DNA from: Paragorgia papillata
Taxonomy: Eukaryota; Cnidaria; Anthozoa; Scleralcyonacea; Coralliidae
Direction: 5' to 3'
Assembly: GCA_035771165.1 (NCBI GenBank)
Contig: JAWNZC010000002.1
Coordinates: 186,001-250,000, forward strand
DNA: 64,000 nt
Part shown: piece after piece, positions 1 through 11,867 of the stretch
Numbering within the stretch: position 1 is the stretch's first letter
How the letters are laid out: each line of letters begins with the position of its first letter
Translations under genes and position numbers: made by a program
Notes under the pieces: generated by a model
What the model was told of the DNA's origin: nothing
The model's input: only the letters and a program-made list of their open reading frames with translations
The model's database searches: none

Positions 1-233
1 GTGATATACAAATAGTACTTGTGTATTTCCATTGCTAGGGGGGCAACTACTTGACATAGCATGGGGGAAGAAATAAGACCCTGTGGAGAAATATTTAAAA
101 AAGTGTGAATAACAGGAAAATCATATTAATTAGTGATATTATTTAGTAAATAATATTTTATTCTCATGTTGCATGCTAAGAGAAATGAGGGAGACTGGAG
201 ACAAGAACACCATCACAACTGATCAATGTGTAC

Positions 234-2266
234 CTTATTAATTTCTTTGTGTTTTTCATAGCTGACAACTTCCTCAATAATCTCACCATCTCCTTTAACC
301 AGTCTGAAAGATAATTATTTTGGTGTTTAAATTAGTATTGGTCAAACATTCAACCCCCATCACCACCACCACCACCACTACTATCACCACCTCTACTACG
401 CCCACTATCACCATCACTACCACCACCTAAAGCAACTGTTTTTTCCCCATCACAATTAAGTGCTGGCTTTCTACCTACCTATATACATGTATACTGTAAC
501 ATATCAATTTTCTACCCCTATTAAGTGCCATTCAGTGATGATTTCCAAATTTTAGAAGTGGGGGAAATCACTAAAGTCAAATGGGTATGGCCACTGGTTG
601 TACAATTAAATGGGCATGGCTCCTGTCATGAAAGTTAATGGGGGTCTGAAAAGACTACTAAAAGCCTGGCTCGGCTAGCTAGCTAGCTGGTTGGCTAACT
701 TGGTTGAAAAACGAGTACACTCATATTTGACTCAAAGCAAAAATAGTGCAGTGTTGAATGGTGTTCCCCTACCGTAATATTTGTCAGAGGGAACCCCCAA
801 CAAAAATAGTTGGGGAACACCGCATTCCCCCTGAAAAACATCACTTGTGCCATTTACCTTTCTCTTCCAGTATCAGGATCAAACACTCTCCTCACTTGGC
901 TCTGTTGTTTTTCATATTCTTCTTTTGTCATAGGTACCATTGCCCTATAACTACAAGTAAAATAATATACCGTATAATTATTGTATATAATTCTTAATCT
1001 TTGTACTCATATTCTTATTTTGCTTAACCCATTCCTGGCTGAGCCAGCTGAAAACAGCCCCTTTGTATATGTACTATGAACGCTAGGGTACTTGGGATTG
1101 TTTGGAGGGACAGATTTCATGCTTGGTGGCATAAGCACGATGAAACTGCATGTCCCTCCAAACGATCCCAATTACCCTAACCCATCACCAGTCTTCAACT
1201 CTTTTGGGAAATGGCCAATTACCTTCTTGGTTTTTCAGTTGATTTCATTGGCTTAGGACCAGACAGTATATCCTCTTGTTGCCCTGTTAAGCATAATGTA
1301 TATACAGTGTGTATCAAAAAAATTCAAACCCTTAGAAAATGAATTAGCATTCTTTTCAGACAACCTATTGTAGTAGTTTGAAAGCCCTAAGCACTTTGCT
1401 GAACCCACAGATGCGTAAAACACACGGTCTTATACACCTAGGAAATTAAGATAACTTGAAGTGTATACATGGTGAAAGTATTTAAAAGCTTTTTCGCTTC
1501 GTTTAACTTATGTGCTGATTAATTTATAACGCAGCACTTTTAGGGCTTTCAAACTACTACAATAGGTTGTTTGAAAAGAATGCTAATTCATTTTCTAAGG
1601 GTTCGAATTTTTTTGATACACACTGTGGTACAGTAAATAATTATATTGGCATGTACCCTCCTTTTTGCCTGTCTTTTTCATACCATATGCAACTACTGTA
1701 CAATTGACCTACCCTACTGCACTTTACACATTTTATAAATATTTTCCAACGTACACATTAAAAACTCAATTAAGTAGCTATGGCCTCATACCTTCCTTAT
1801 CGTCTTCATTTTGTGAGTTCACAGCCTTTATCTTTACTATGCTCCTCTCTTGTTGCTTTTTTAATTCCTTCTCTTTCTTCTTAATCTTCTTTTTCTTCTT
1901 CTTTTGCTTTCTTTTTTTCTCCTTCCATTTTTTCTTTCTCCGTCGTTCAGACTCTGATGAAGACCAACTACTTGAATCTTCACTCTCTCCCTTTCTATTC
2001 ACTTTATTCCCTCTTCTCTTCCTTCCTTTAGTCTTTCTACCCAACTCATCACCCTTATTATCAACATCAGTTCTAGTCAACTCTTTGCCATTATTCTTAG
2101 TCAATTTTGATTCTTTCAAACGCCTTTTTCTTCCAGAACCTCCACTGTTATTATCTTCACTACTTGAAGAAGAAGACCGGCTCCGTTTTGAACATTTCTT
2201 TCGCCGTTTTACTGACCCTTTCTCTATGTCCATGAGTCCATCAAAGTTTTTGAAAAGACCATCCAA
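234..2266 (-). CDS. ARL6IP4: ARL6IP4-like SR/lysine-rich nuclear protein (3' end outside window)
   Basis: Four exons read leftwards: 2266-1792, 1283-1223, 950-858 and 303-234, all with GT/AG borders and consistent phase. Exon 1 starts at ATG 2266 and encodes a low-complexity domain: serine runs (about residues 30-36 and 98-105), then a long lysine/arginine tract (about 110-140). Later exons carry the family's conserved C-terminal core: PMTKEEYEKQQ, then VRRVFDPDTGRER, then RLVKGDGEIIEEVVSYEKHK, closely matching vertebrate ARL6IP4 (SRp25), a nuclear speckle-associated putative splicing regulator. The family usually ends a short way after this point with a QATRGD-like segment; exon 4 stops in phase 0 after EINK, and no such exon is visible in bases 1-233, so the last exon should lie left of the window. 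Head-to-head with the RNFT gene. Function is inferred from family identity only. Confidence 0.9.
1080..1222. mobile_element. foldback MITE (AGGGTAnTTGGGAT family), copy 1
   Basis: Arms GGGTACTTGGGATTGTTTGG and CCAAACGATCCCAATTACCC flank a short loop, followed by a conserved tail CTTCAACTCTTTTGGGAAAT. Further copies lie at 15522-15672 and, inverted, at 27475-27645. The tail ends about 5 bp from the donor side of ARL6IP4 exon 2. Confidence 0.75.
1305..1625. mobile_element. Tc1/mariner-like MITE with ~80-bp inverted repeats
   Basis: The element starts CAGTGTGTATCAAAAA and ends with its complement TTTTTTGATACACACTG. Arms of about 80 bp match nearly perfectly (shared core GCATTCTTTTCAGACAACCT versus its complement near 1570). 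It has no coding capacity and lies in intron 1 of the ARL6IP4-like gene. The CAGTG-type terminus beside TA suggests Tc1/mariner; the right flank is not a clean TA. Confidence 0.75.
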
Positions 2267-2475
2267 AAGGCATGTTGCTACTTGTTTGTGAACTTGTCCA
2301 AATCTCCGGGGGACGATAACCCTAGTTTACGAAAGCAGACTTCTCCTCGGCTTCCTCCCCCGGAAGTTTTACATGTTTTCCTGGCGCTTCCGGGGGGAAC
2401 GGCCGATGGTTGTTTTCCCCTGGGATAAATCTCGTGATATATTTTGTGCCAAGTCAGGATCCTCGGGAGAAAAAC
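2267..2475. promoter_or_regulatory. putative bidirectional promoter between ARL6IP4-like and RNFT-like genes
   Basis: Only 209 bp separate the two divergent start codons (2266 minus, 2476 plus). The stretch is clearly richer in G+C than its surroundings, with several CpG and CCGG/CCGGGG motifs around 2305-2405, and no TATA box is obvious. This fits a shared CpG-type housekeeping promoter, but transcription start sites cannot be seen from sequence alone. Confidence 0.6.
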
Positions 2476-3020
2476 ATGGCTGCGAATCCTTCAGGAGCGA
2501 GAAGTCTCCCAGGGCAATACAGTCCGAGATCATCTCATTCTCGTTCAGCTTCGTGGTCGTACACGTCTGGAGACGGTCAGATAACCCTTTCGTCTCATTT
2601 GGAGCCTATTACGTCAGTTATAAGGGAATATGTACCCGGTTTTGGAAGCAGTTCTCCGAGGTATTCTGTTGGTGATAATCAGAGGCAGATTTCCGAGTCT
2701 GTTTACGTGGACTTATCTCAAGCTGATGTCGTTGAAAATGATAGTCGAGGCCAAACTAATGCCTTTTCACGACATCATGGTAGTGAGAATGGTAATGGGA
2801 GTCAATCAGAGTTTGAAACGAACAATGCTAATGAAAGTTTACCCACATCAAATCAAGGTTCTGCTAATGGCAGGTCGAATGGAGACAGAATGGAATTTCA
2901 AGGAGCCATAAAATGGATTGAAAGCAGTGTCCCTTTTCTGCTCTTGCTTTTAAGTCGTATCATGTGGGATCATAGATTGGGTAGGTTTGGTAGAATGGAT
3001 ATTTTAATATACAACTGAGT

Positions 3021-3054
<34 letters not shown>

Positions 3055-6000
3055 TATAATTATATATAAGTTGAATCATTAATGAAATTTATGATTACCA
3101 TTGTTTTGTATATAAAATACATGTACACTAGCACTGAATGTACATACGGTATATAAATATAGTTCAAATTTCCCATTCCTGACCAGGGTGCATTCCGTGC
3201 ATACCTCACACGGAAGATACACCAGGGCCTATAGAATGCCACACCGAGACCTTCAAAATGCTACGCCAAGATCTTCAATTTATCAAAATGCCATGCGTAC
3301 GCCATTAAAGATGCTGGGAGTGCGTTGGAAACAGTTCCCCGTAGCAATTTCTCCAATGAAATAATGATGTTGTGTGGTGGACTGATTGCCAACGCAAAAT
3401 GTCCTGAATTTGCACCAGAAAATTTGGATTTTCTTTATGTAAATGTAATTGTATACTAAGAAACATAATACTCATTTACTCTTTATGAATTTGGTCGATT
3501 CATGGGTCTGGAAGGCACAGGGTCTAGTATAGAAATCCTTTGAAAACATGCCAAGCATTTACACGACCATACACCACAAACACTACAATTTCACACCAGT
3601 ACGCCGAGCTCTCCCGAGGTCCACTCCGAAGATCTTCAGCATGACCCACTTAAAATGCACCCTGGATTCCTGAAAGGTGACTATGGCAGAAGTTTTTCCT
3701 TCACTACATTTTGTACCTTGCATTCTGCCGCAGAAACTCAGGGTCCTGGTACCGTACTAAGTATCGGGTGTCAAGTGTTCATATACTGTGGAACATAACT
3801 AATCAGAGACAAACATTTGAATCTTAACACTGTTGTACATGTAATATCAATTATAAACGTACTGTAGTGTAAGTGGTTAACATTATTTGATCACTTAAGG
3901 AATATTGGTTGGTATTGGTTTAACTGGAACCTTCCTTCATGCTAACAATACAATAAAACGCCAAGTGGCACTAAAGGTAGTGTATAGTACTGTATCACAC
4001 AATATTCACTTACAGCACTACACTATATTGTACATTTTTACACTAGTAAGATTTTCAAATATAACAAAACACACCATATAATTATGTACTACATAATTCA
4101 AACTTCAAAGTGGGAAAAATCAATTGGTAAGTTGCCAGGCATCATTTTGGTGGGCTCTGTTTAAAGCCAGCAATGTTTCTCTATCTGTCACTGCAGGCTG
4201 TGAGTAACCTGCAAATGCTTATTCGTGCCCTTGTACCTTAGTTAGTACCTGTGGGGGAGGGTACAAGGGTAGGAATTTGCACCTGCATTCACAGACATGC
4301 TTTGAGTAGAGGTCATCAAAATAATTCATGCACAACACCCTACAAACTTCGTACTGGTCTAGACATGACCAATTTTGGTAATGACAATGTATTTATATGT
4401 ATGTGTGAAGTACAATTTTCTGTTTTAGGATAAGCGTCTGAACAGAATATCTGTGTGGACTATATTATTTCTGTGTGGAAATGTTTGTTTTATTTATTAT
4501 GTGTTTCATAGTCAAAAACTGCAGCGTTGGTAAGTTCATGATATCTCACCTCGCCATACAAAGAATTATAATGCAATTAAGAAGAACAAAACAGGGGCGC
4601 AACTAGAAAATTTCGAGGGCAGGGGTCAAACGCAAAAAAGGGCAAAGTCGTTCAGTATTCTAAACAATTTGGGACTAGAAGCCAGTGGCCTGGGAAGCAG
4701 AGATTCTGAGGGGTCCGGGGGCATGCCCCCCTGGAAAACTTTTCAATTTTGGGTCTCAGAAATGGCATTAACTGCATTTTTAGGATGCTTTTCTCGTATT
4801 TTCGGTTGTGGAAATTTTTATTTTGGTCTTGCATTATTGCGGAGAATTGTATTGCGTGCTACAACACGATTAATTATCTGTTTATCTAATGTCTAACCTA
4901 GTATTAGAGGTACAAAAAGGGCAGGGGTTAAAAAGGGCAGGGGTAGCAACCCCCCTGACCCCTCCACTTTGGTTGTGCCCCTGCAATAATTACACGCTAC
5001 AGTGCAGAGCCCAATCTAGGCTAGACTAGACACATGTAGGATGTGCTAAAAGGTGTGGTCTGAAGTTCAACTACCCCCCACCCCCCCCAATTCAGACAGC
5101 ACAAATTTCTTCTTTGGAAGACTAGTGTCTTTTACCCACTCAAGTGTCTCAAAGCCTGACCATCACAACCAAGACATCTAGCCGACAAAAGGGCTTAAGA
5201 TGCACCAAGGGAGTAATGTTAAGAGGCCCCCCAAAATGCTCCATTACCACTAGTATTCCTTACATGCTACCCCCCCCCCCCCCCTCCAATTGTATGAGGG
5301 AGTGTGAAAGAGATCTGGGCTGATCCAACTTTATAATGATTGTATATTTTACAGTCTAACCTTTCAACATCCAAATTTTTCAAAGCTTGATGTATGGGTG
5401 GTGTTGTGGTGTGTGGTGATAACAGGTGAGAGTATGGCTGAACTGTAAATTAGGTCAAAACCTTGTTATATAAAATAGAAACAAAATATTATACTGTAAT
5501 AAACAAAGAATAAAGAAGTCTTGTGTATGTACAATTCTACTCTGGCTAACACCAGTTGATTTTATTCATCACAAGGAGAATTCACTGGCCGATGGTCCAC
5601 ATTTTGTCTGTCTAAATCCATAATTGAGAAAATGTTTGGAAAGAGATGTAATGTCTTTGTGATTTACATCTTAAGCTCTTTTATAGATTATGTTATCCGA
5701 ATGGTAACAATGGCGTTTAAATCCTTGGTTATTATTGCACATAGAAAAATTCTGCCTTTCAAAAATAGGGTAAGAAAAAAACATTTACCTAGTTCACTTT
5801 TCTTTTTCTTTCCACTTGAACGCAAATGGTAGTATCGAAATTAAAGATGTCTACCAGTAATTTCATGTAGGTATCTAACTTTCTGATTCTTCAAACCAAA
5901 TCTAGTCGACTTTCCTAACCCATTCCTGCCTGAGCCGAGCAAAAATGGTCCATTATGTAACATGCATGGAATACCAAATGTGGTTTTTGTTTTCTTCTAG

Positions 6001-8090
6001 GGCAAATATTATTTATTGCTTGAGAATATTTCACAATTTTATCGAATACTCACTCCCATTCCTTTGTGGTTCACGTACTTTACCAACTACAATATTGGTG
6101 GAGAATATTTCGCAATTTTTGCAACAGCTTTTTATTTTCTGTTAAAGGTAAGATATAAATGTCAGAAAACCACAAACTAGTTTGAACTATTGCATAAAAG
6201 TACTGTACTACTACGCTACACTGCACTACATTACACTACGTTACGCTGCACTACACTACGTTATATTACATTACACTGTACCAAACCACACTACATTGTA
6301 GTGACTGTGCCACACTACACTACGCGCTGCACTGCACTATACCACACGTCATTATACCACACTTCACTACGTTACGTTACGTTACATTATACATTACGTT
6401 GTTACACTACACTGCGTTACGCTGCACTGCACTACGTTAAATTACGTTACATTACGTTGCACTACACTACACTAGTACACAACATTGCACGATCACTTGC
6501 ATTGTGGCATTTATAAACGTCTTAAATATGTATCTACCTCACAACGTAGTTCGGAACATTGCAACGTAAGTTCGGAATGTTCATTTCAATTTAAACGTAT
6601 CGGATTTCAAAAGCAAGCTGAAACGGACTATAAAAAGTGAAATCGTTTTCCTGTAGGCACGCATTATACGAACTAAAGTTAAAGACCTCTATGCTGCTCT
6701 GAAGACTTTTCGACACGACGTTGTAAGTATCTGTTCTTTGAAGTGCCTATGAAACGAAAATTAAGTTTGTCTTACTTGAAAGAACACTCAAAATGACAAT
6801 ATAACATATTTTGTAGATTTTCGTTTCCTTGCTTCGTTTTTGAGATATTTCAGTTTGTTTGATATGCAAATTTGACTTATAAGATAACTTTACGTCACAG
6901 TTTGCATAATGAGTTACCGCAAAGTGTTCTATATCTTTGTTATTATCGAACAAAAGTACTTGGCGAATTAGGAACAATGTGCGAGTGTTTCTCCTGCAAC
7001 AGTCTGTAAATTTTAAGTGTTTTTGTTTGACAATAACAAAGATATATAATGCTTTGCGATAAGTCATTATGCAAAGAGTGACGTAAAGTTATCTTATAAG
7101 TTAAATTTACATATCAAACAAACTTAAATATCTCAAAAACCAAGCAAGGAGACCAAAAGCTGCAAAATATGTTACTCTATCATTTTAAGTGTTCTTTTAA
7201 ATAACACAAACTTAATTTTCGTTTCATAGGCACTTTAAAAAAGGAAAACATGTTTTTGTTAGAAATTAGAACTATTAAACATGATTGGTTTCTCGTGTTG
7301 TAGCAATATGGTTCTGCTGCATCAAGAGAACAAATGAGTAAACTAGGAAATACTTGTCCAATATGTCAAGAAGAATTTCTCCAAGCTATTTCATTACGAT
7401 CGTGTAAGGTGAGATAAGTATATGCGAAGTTAACGCTTGTGCATGGTTAAAAGTTGTATGACCACCTCTTGGCTAATTGGCTATGCACGTTTTGACAATG
7501 AGCACCACATCACAATCACCTCTTCACACTGGCCACCTCTCTACAATGATCATCCCTCCACAATGACCGTCACATCACAATAACCACCACATCACAATGA
7601 CCACCTCCACATGACAATGACCACCGCCACATCACAATGACCACCTCCACATCACAATGACCACCTCCACATCACAATGACCACCTCCACATCACAATGA
7701 CCACCTCCACATCACAGTGACCACCTCCACATCACAGTGACCACCTCCACATCACAGTGACCACCTCCACATCACAGTGACCACCTCCACATCACATTCA
7801 CTACCACCTCCACAATGACATTCACTACCACCTCCACAATGACTACCACCTCCACAATGACCACCACCACTTCAATGACCATCTCTTTACAATGACCACC
7901 TAGGTATCCGAGCTACAGTACTCACAGGCCTCTTTTCTTTATCTTTTTTTATTTCCAGCATACTTTCTGCGAGGACTGTATTTCACTGTGGTTCGACAGA
8001 GAACGGACATGTCCTTTGTGCCGAGCTAAAGTTGTCGGAGATCCCTCGTGGCGAGATGGAAGTACAACCGCTTATATCCAGCTGTTTTAA
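2476..8090 (+). CDS. RNFT1/RNFT2-type RING finger transmembrane E3 ubiquitin ligase
   Basis: Recovered exons: 2476-2980 (serine-rich cytosolic N-terminus, then the first hydrophobic helix [17 protein letters not shown]), 4429-4529 (second membrane span, around FIYYVFHSQ), about 5578-5769 (third span, [14 protein letters not shown]), 6001-6147 ([15 protein letters not shown] ... LWFTYF), 6657-6722, 7304-7408 and 7959-8090. The last two exons encode a C3HC4 RING: CPIC, then CKHTFCEDC, then CPLC, followed by the family-typical [13 protein letters not shown] end. Order and motifs match vertebrate RNFT1/2, membrane ligases (RNFT1 is linked to ER-associated degradation). ATG 2476 was chosen because the preceding in-frame ATG at 2410 lies in promoter-like sequence. 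Unresolved: the exon that should lie between 2980 and 4429 (a candidate around 4138-4199 is not in a clean frame) and the exact 5' border of the 5.6-kb exon. Confidence 0.92.
3019..3066. repeat. (TA)n microsatellite in RNFT intron
   Basis: Alternating TA/CA dinucleotide run just downstream of the exon 1 donor. The rest of this intron up to 4428 shows no coding similarity apart from the weak candidate exon near 4138-4199. Confidence 0.9.
4592..4985. mobile_element. interspersed CAGGGGCG-type (hAT-like) non-autonomous element, copy 1
   Basis: Starts CAGGGGCGCAACTAGAAAAT and ends with GTTGTGCCCCTG, a short inverted terminal repeat of the kind seen in hAT MITEs. A second copy of about 390 bp, largely collinear, occurs at 20723-21112. 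The interior contains GGGGTCCGGGGGCATGCCCC, also present in the different element at 19988-20583. Non-coding; the 75-aa open frame inside is incidental. Confidence 0.75.
6205..6480. repeat. degenerate TACAC/TACGT pentanucleotide array in RNFT intron
   Basis: Imperfect 5-bp units (CTACA, TTACA, TTACG) run for about 275 bp between RNFT exons. The open frame across it is repeat-derived. Confidence 0.9.
6740..7236. mobile_element. ~500-bp palindromic MITE family A, copy 1
   Basis: Long inverted arms: GTGCCTATGAAACGAAAATT at the left is mirrored by AATTTTCGTTTCATAGGCAC at the right, and the pairing continues for well over 100 bp through TTCCTTGCTTCGTTTTTGAG and ATCTTATAAGT. Other copies are at 18348-18845, 23722-24164 and a half copy at 27668-27900. 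Flanks resemble TTA/TAA. It lies in an RNFT intron. Confidence 0.85.
7565..7880 (+). repeat. 20-bp minisatellite in last RNFT intron
   Basis: Unit CCACCTCCACATCACAATGA, about 10 good tandem copies from 7600 to 7795 with degenerate edges. It lies between the two RING-encoding exons. Confidence 0.95.
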
Positions 8091-9945
8091 GTAAATCTAA
8101 GCCGGATCACTAACCTGTTATTCGGATTGAATGAACGTTGAAACTGGGTGGTTTTCAAGTCCTCGGCATACACTAAGGAAAATTTCCGAAACAAGTTACC
8201 GAAACACGGTTTAAACGTTTCCAGTGTATGTTGAAAAGTTTCAGAAACTTTGTTTCAGAACCAAGTTTCCCTGATTAGAGCACTGTTCTATTTTTTGAAA
8301 CAAGTTTCGAAAATGTGTTTCGGAAACTTGTTTCAGTGTCTGCCGGGCTTTATATTTAAAATCCAAGGACATGAAATTCGACGTACATGTACAGTGTTCG
8401 CGACAAGCCAATTCTAAGGCGTCCGGTTAAGACTTGCTCAGCATTTCAAGCGTAGGGAAGTACTCTGTGCAAAGTAAAATGGGTTTATAGGGTTTTCTAA
8501 AATAAATTGTCCTCTACGCACGCTCTGATTGGCTGTGCCCATAGAAATAACAGACCTAGAATGCGTGCTCTGTCACGTGACAGGGATCCAATTGAAATTT
8601 TATTTTGCCCTTATAAATCCGCCATTTTGTGGCGACAATTTTTTGACTCACGAGAGATAGGAGCCCGCATTCTAGGTATATTATTTCTATGGCTGTGCCC
8701 CGTGCATGTATAAGAGTATGAAGATCGTGAATGACGTAACATGGCGTGGAGTGGCGAATAGGATGGCGTCACCTGGCGGGAAAAGCTAGCAAGCTATCCC
8801 ACTGTTAATTTGTTTTTTTTCTTCATACTTTATAAAACATACCGCTCCTGTGCATATGTATACTCTTGTAAAGGTACATTTGACGTCGGCTATCGCCTCG
8901 TGCCTCTACTCAACTTATTTCGTGTTCAAATGACGTCAAACGTGCCTTTTATAAGAGTACATATGCACGAAGCTTTGTTTTATTTGTTAAATGTAGGACC
9001 AATGTCACCAATTAATTGTAAACATCTTTCTGTAGTGGTATCAGCCGTTCTCGAGTGACAAAGCTCGTAAATGAAATTGGGATTGTCTGCAATTGCAGTG
9101 TAGATATAATTTTAACGTTATTAGAATTATTTATGTATTGAGTTTGTATAAAAAATGTGTCATACAGAGATATTTTGTGTAAATAAACTGACAAATACAA
9201 TAATGTATTACGCGCATCGGTGTATAATTTTTAATACAATACGATTTATTTATCTCTCTATTTTAAAAAAGAAAGTCTATTTACATATTTATATTAAATT
9301 CGAGGGATTGTAACCACTGGAAATAAACTTTCAGGTTTAAAAATGAAACAAAATAGACAGTTTTCAGAATTTATATATTGTTTCTCATGATTTCCGACTA
9401 ATATTTCCTATATATAATTCCAAGTAATGTTTTTCATAATTTTCCGACTGTTTCCCGGAATTTTCTGGCTAATATTTCTCATAATTTCCGACTAATATTT
9501 CCTATAATTCCAAGTAATGTTTTTCATAATTTTCCGACTTTACCGGAATTTTCTGGCTAATATTTCTCATAATTTCTGACTAATATTTCCTATAATTCCA
9601 AGTAGTTTTTCATAATTTTCCGAATGTTTTTCATAATTTTCCGACTGTTTCCCGTAATTTTCCGACTAAAATTTCTCATAATTTCTGACTCAATATTTCT
9701 ATAATTTCTCATAATTCCAAGTAATGTTTCTCGTAATTTCCGTGACTAATATGTTTCATAATTTCCGACTATGTTTCCTATCAAAAATCTGAAACTAGAA
9801 AAAACACTTGCCACGACTATACTGCCACCAAAGTCTCCCATAGGCTTGATTTTCTTTTTAGGAAAATGAAGATGAAACATTACTCCATCTCGTCAGATAC
9901 AAAAACATTTTTCATAAACATTGCTTTGAGTGAGCAGCACTCGTA
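8091..9945. other. spacer between RNFT and the glycosyltransferase-like gene
   Basis: No credible coding exon seen. It holds foldback repeats at about 8150-8345 (GAAACAAGTTTC-rich arms), 8526-8701 (CATAGAAATAACAGACCTAG mirrored at 8670-8695) and 8845-8975 (related to 31945-32035), then AT-rich sequence with a candidate AATAAA at 9182. Confidence 0.6.
9365..9780. repeat. degenerate minisatellite built on TTTCTCATAATTTCCGACTAAT
   Basis: Repeated ATAATTTCCGACT / AATATTTC blocks of about 25-40 bp with much variation, lying 170-580 bp downstream of the stop codon of the minus-strand glycosyltransferase-like gene. Confidence 0.85.
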
Positions 9946-11457
9946 TTATGTATTGCGACCAGCCTTGGAACATATTTTAAGAAGTAAACCTTGTCCGTGG
10001 TTATCTTTCTCAAACTTCGCTAGAATCCAATCCTGAAACGTTCCTCTCCCAACAGCAACAAGATGGTTTGATAATGACGCAATCGTCATCTCAACTAGCG
10101 CCACAGCCCCCCTGTCGGATAGAAACGGTTTTGATTGGCTGTTTGGATAATAACGTGTTGCATTTAAAGATTTCACTAAATCTTCGTGGCACGCCATTAG
10201 CTCTTTCCGCTTTTTCTCTGGCCACGTTCCAGACCCATATTTCGCAAAATCCGTGAGCAGCAAAACATTGTGAACACCCAGCTGGGATTTAACCAACGAA
10301 ACAGTCTCTTTAAGAACTTCCAAACAGAAGAAAATCCTCTCCATAGCCATAAACCTAGGCACCAGTAGCCTTTCAGCGCGTACCTGAACGGCAACGAAAG
10401 ACACACCTTGGAAAGTTGTCGTTAAAAACGATTTAGCTTCACGTAAAATATTGTCATTGAACTCTAGTTGGGATTGCAAAATAAGCGAGAGTTTTAACGG
10501 AGTACTGGGTTCTAGGTCCATGCGAAGGTTCGCAGCGCCCAAACCGCGCCATTCAGAGAACACGACGCATTTCGCGTTTTGTAAAATCTCGGCTTCAAGG
10601 AAATTAGTTTGGTGAACATTTAACGGATTAACACAGATTTCTTTGTTTTGACTTCTATTTCTTGTGCAGTCTATCGAACTCTTCCCCTTTAGTTCTTTCA
10701 TAAGTTTGCGAACTAGCTTTCGACCAAAGTTCTCCGTTGCAAAAGTATTCCAATGACAAGTGTAAAGAAAATGAACAGTCAGGTTTACTTCTCCTGAATG
10801 CGGCCCACATTCTTTGCGAAATACTTGTTCGTCGATCAAAGCAGACACCCCGTTGTCGATAAGTAGCTTATTTAAATGAGGAACATTGATGTAGAATTGT
10901 AAATCTTGTCCGTTTGAGCCCATGAAAGAATTGTTGACTCTTGGCATGATGACTTTTCGTTGGCTGAATCGATGTAACAAAGCCAAATCTAAAAGACTGA
11001 TGAGGCTTCGTGATATCTGCTCCCAAAACCCCAAAACATAAACAAACTTTGTCGGTCCACGTAAAACTCTTGGTGGCCTAAACTGAACATCAGGAGTGGA
11101 AATGGAGGCTAGGTATCGACGGTTATCGATGCGGACTAGCAGAGAAGTGAAGTCACTAGATCTAGGAGATGTCTTGCTTGACTGTCGATTGTCTAAGTCT
11201 ATACTAACAATTTTTCCTACACTTGCTTTTAGGCTGATGTGAGAAAGACGACGACGAATGTGTCCTGGTGTTGTCAAGGAGTTATTCTGAGGCAGAGTTC
11301 GTCTTAAAATAGGGAAAGACTCGTGTACGAGCTGAACAGTTTGATTAATGTAATTCCATTGAAATAGTTGAACAGCAATTGCGAGAATACAAGTGAATTT
11401 TGCCAAGTTACGGAGCTGACAAAATCCTGCGAAAAACTCCATGCTATTCTCTACCAT
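9946..11457 (-). CDS. intronless type II membrane protein, O-fucosyltransferase-fold-like
   Basis: Single 503-codon frame, ATG at 11457. A short cytosolic N-terminus is followed by one hydrophobic segment (about residues 19-35, LAKFTCILAIAVQLF), a stem of about 100 residues, then a luminal domain, the topology of Golgi/ER glycosyltransferases. The domain has FVYVLGFWEQISRSL (about 137-151), VNNS, a central VSFVAVQVRAERLL and a C-terminal segment MTIASLSNHLVAVGRGTFQ. These resemble the basic-residue motif and the final S/T-rich loop of GDP-fucose O-fucosyltransferase-like families (GT65/GT68/FUT8 fold). Several N-X-S/T sites are present. Substrate and activity are unknown. Lack of introns, while all other genes here are split, suggests retroposition or a naturally single-exon family. 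Assignment rests on recalled motif style, not on a search. Confidence 0.65.
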   Translation of the reverse strand: MVENSMEFFAGFCQLRNLAKFTCILAIAVQLFQWNYINQTVQLVHESFPILRRTLPQNNSLTTPGHIRRRLSHISLKASVGKIVSIDLDNRQSSKTSPRSSDFTSLLVRIDNRRYLASISTPDVQFRPPRVLRGPTKFVYVLGFWEQISRSLISLLDLALLHRFSQRKVIMPRVNNSFMGSNGQDLQFYINVPHLNKLLIDNGVSALIDEQVFRKECGPHSGEVNLTVHFLYTCHWNTFATENFGRKLVRKLMKELKGKSSIDCTRNRSQNKEICVNPLNVHQTNFLEAEILQNAKCVVFSEWRGLGAANLRMDLEPSTPLKLSLILQSQLEFNDNILREAKSFLTTTFQGVSFVAVQVRAERLLVPRFMAMERIFFCLEVLKETVSLVKSQLGVHNVLLLTDFAKYGSGTWPEKKRKELMACHEDLVKSLNATRYYPNSQSKPFLSDRGAVALVEMTIASLSNHLVAVGRGTFQDWILAKFEKDNHGQGLLLKICSKAGRNT

Positions 11458-11867
11458 TAATTACTTTTCTATGCCAATAATATAATAAGCAAGCACCTGC
11501 ATACAGCTATATTGTTACTAGTGAATATGCTTTGTTATATATATAGGTTATTTAATTAACCTCGAATATTAAAGGAACTACTTGCTTTAAAACTACGTCT
11601 AGAACTTTAAAACTCGTGTTCAAATGTTTATATAAGATAAGACGATAAGTATATTTAAACGATTTTCACAAGGCGAAAAAAAAAACGAATTATCTTTTCT
11701 ATACATATTTAATTAAAAAACTTTATTTCTATAATAATTAGTTCCACGCGAGAGCCGATATAAGACAAAAGAGGTAAGCCGTTCCCACGGTTAATGATAT
11801 TAATTCCGCTCAATTAAGGCGTACTAAAACCAAATGTTATAGATGTATATATGTAATATTTAAAAAT

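Noticed and set aside
1665..2291. 208-codon plus-strand frame opposite ARL6IP4 exon 1
   Set aside because: Antisense shadow of the Ser/Lys-rich exon; the minus strand matches the ARL6IP4 family with correct splicing.
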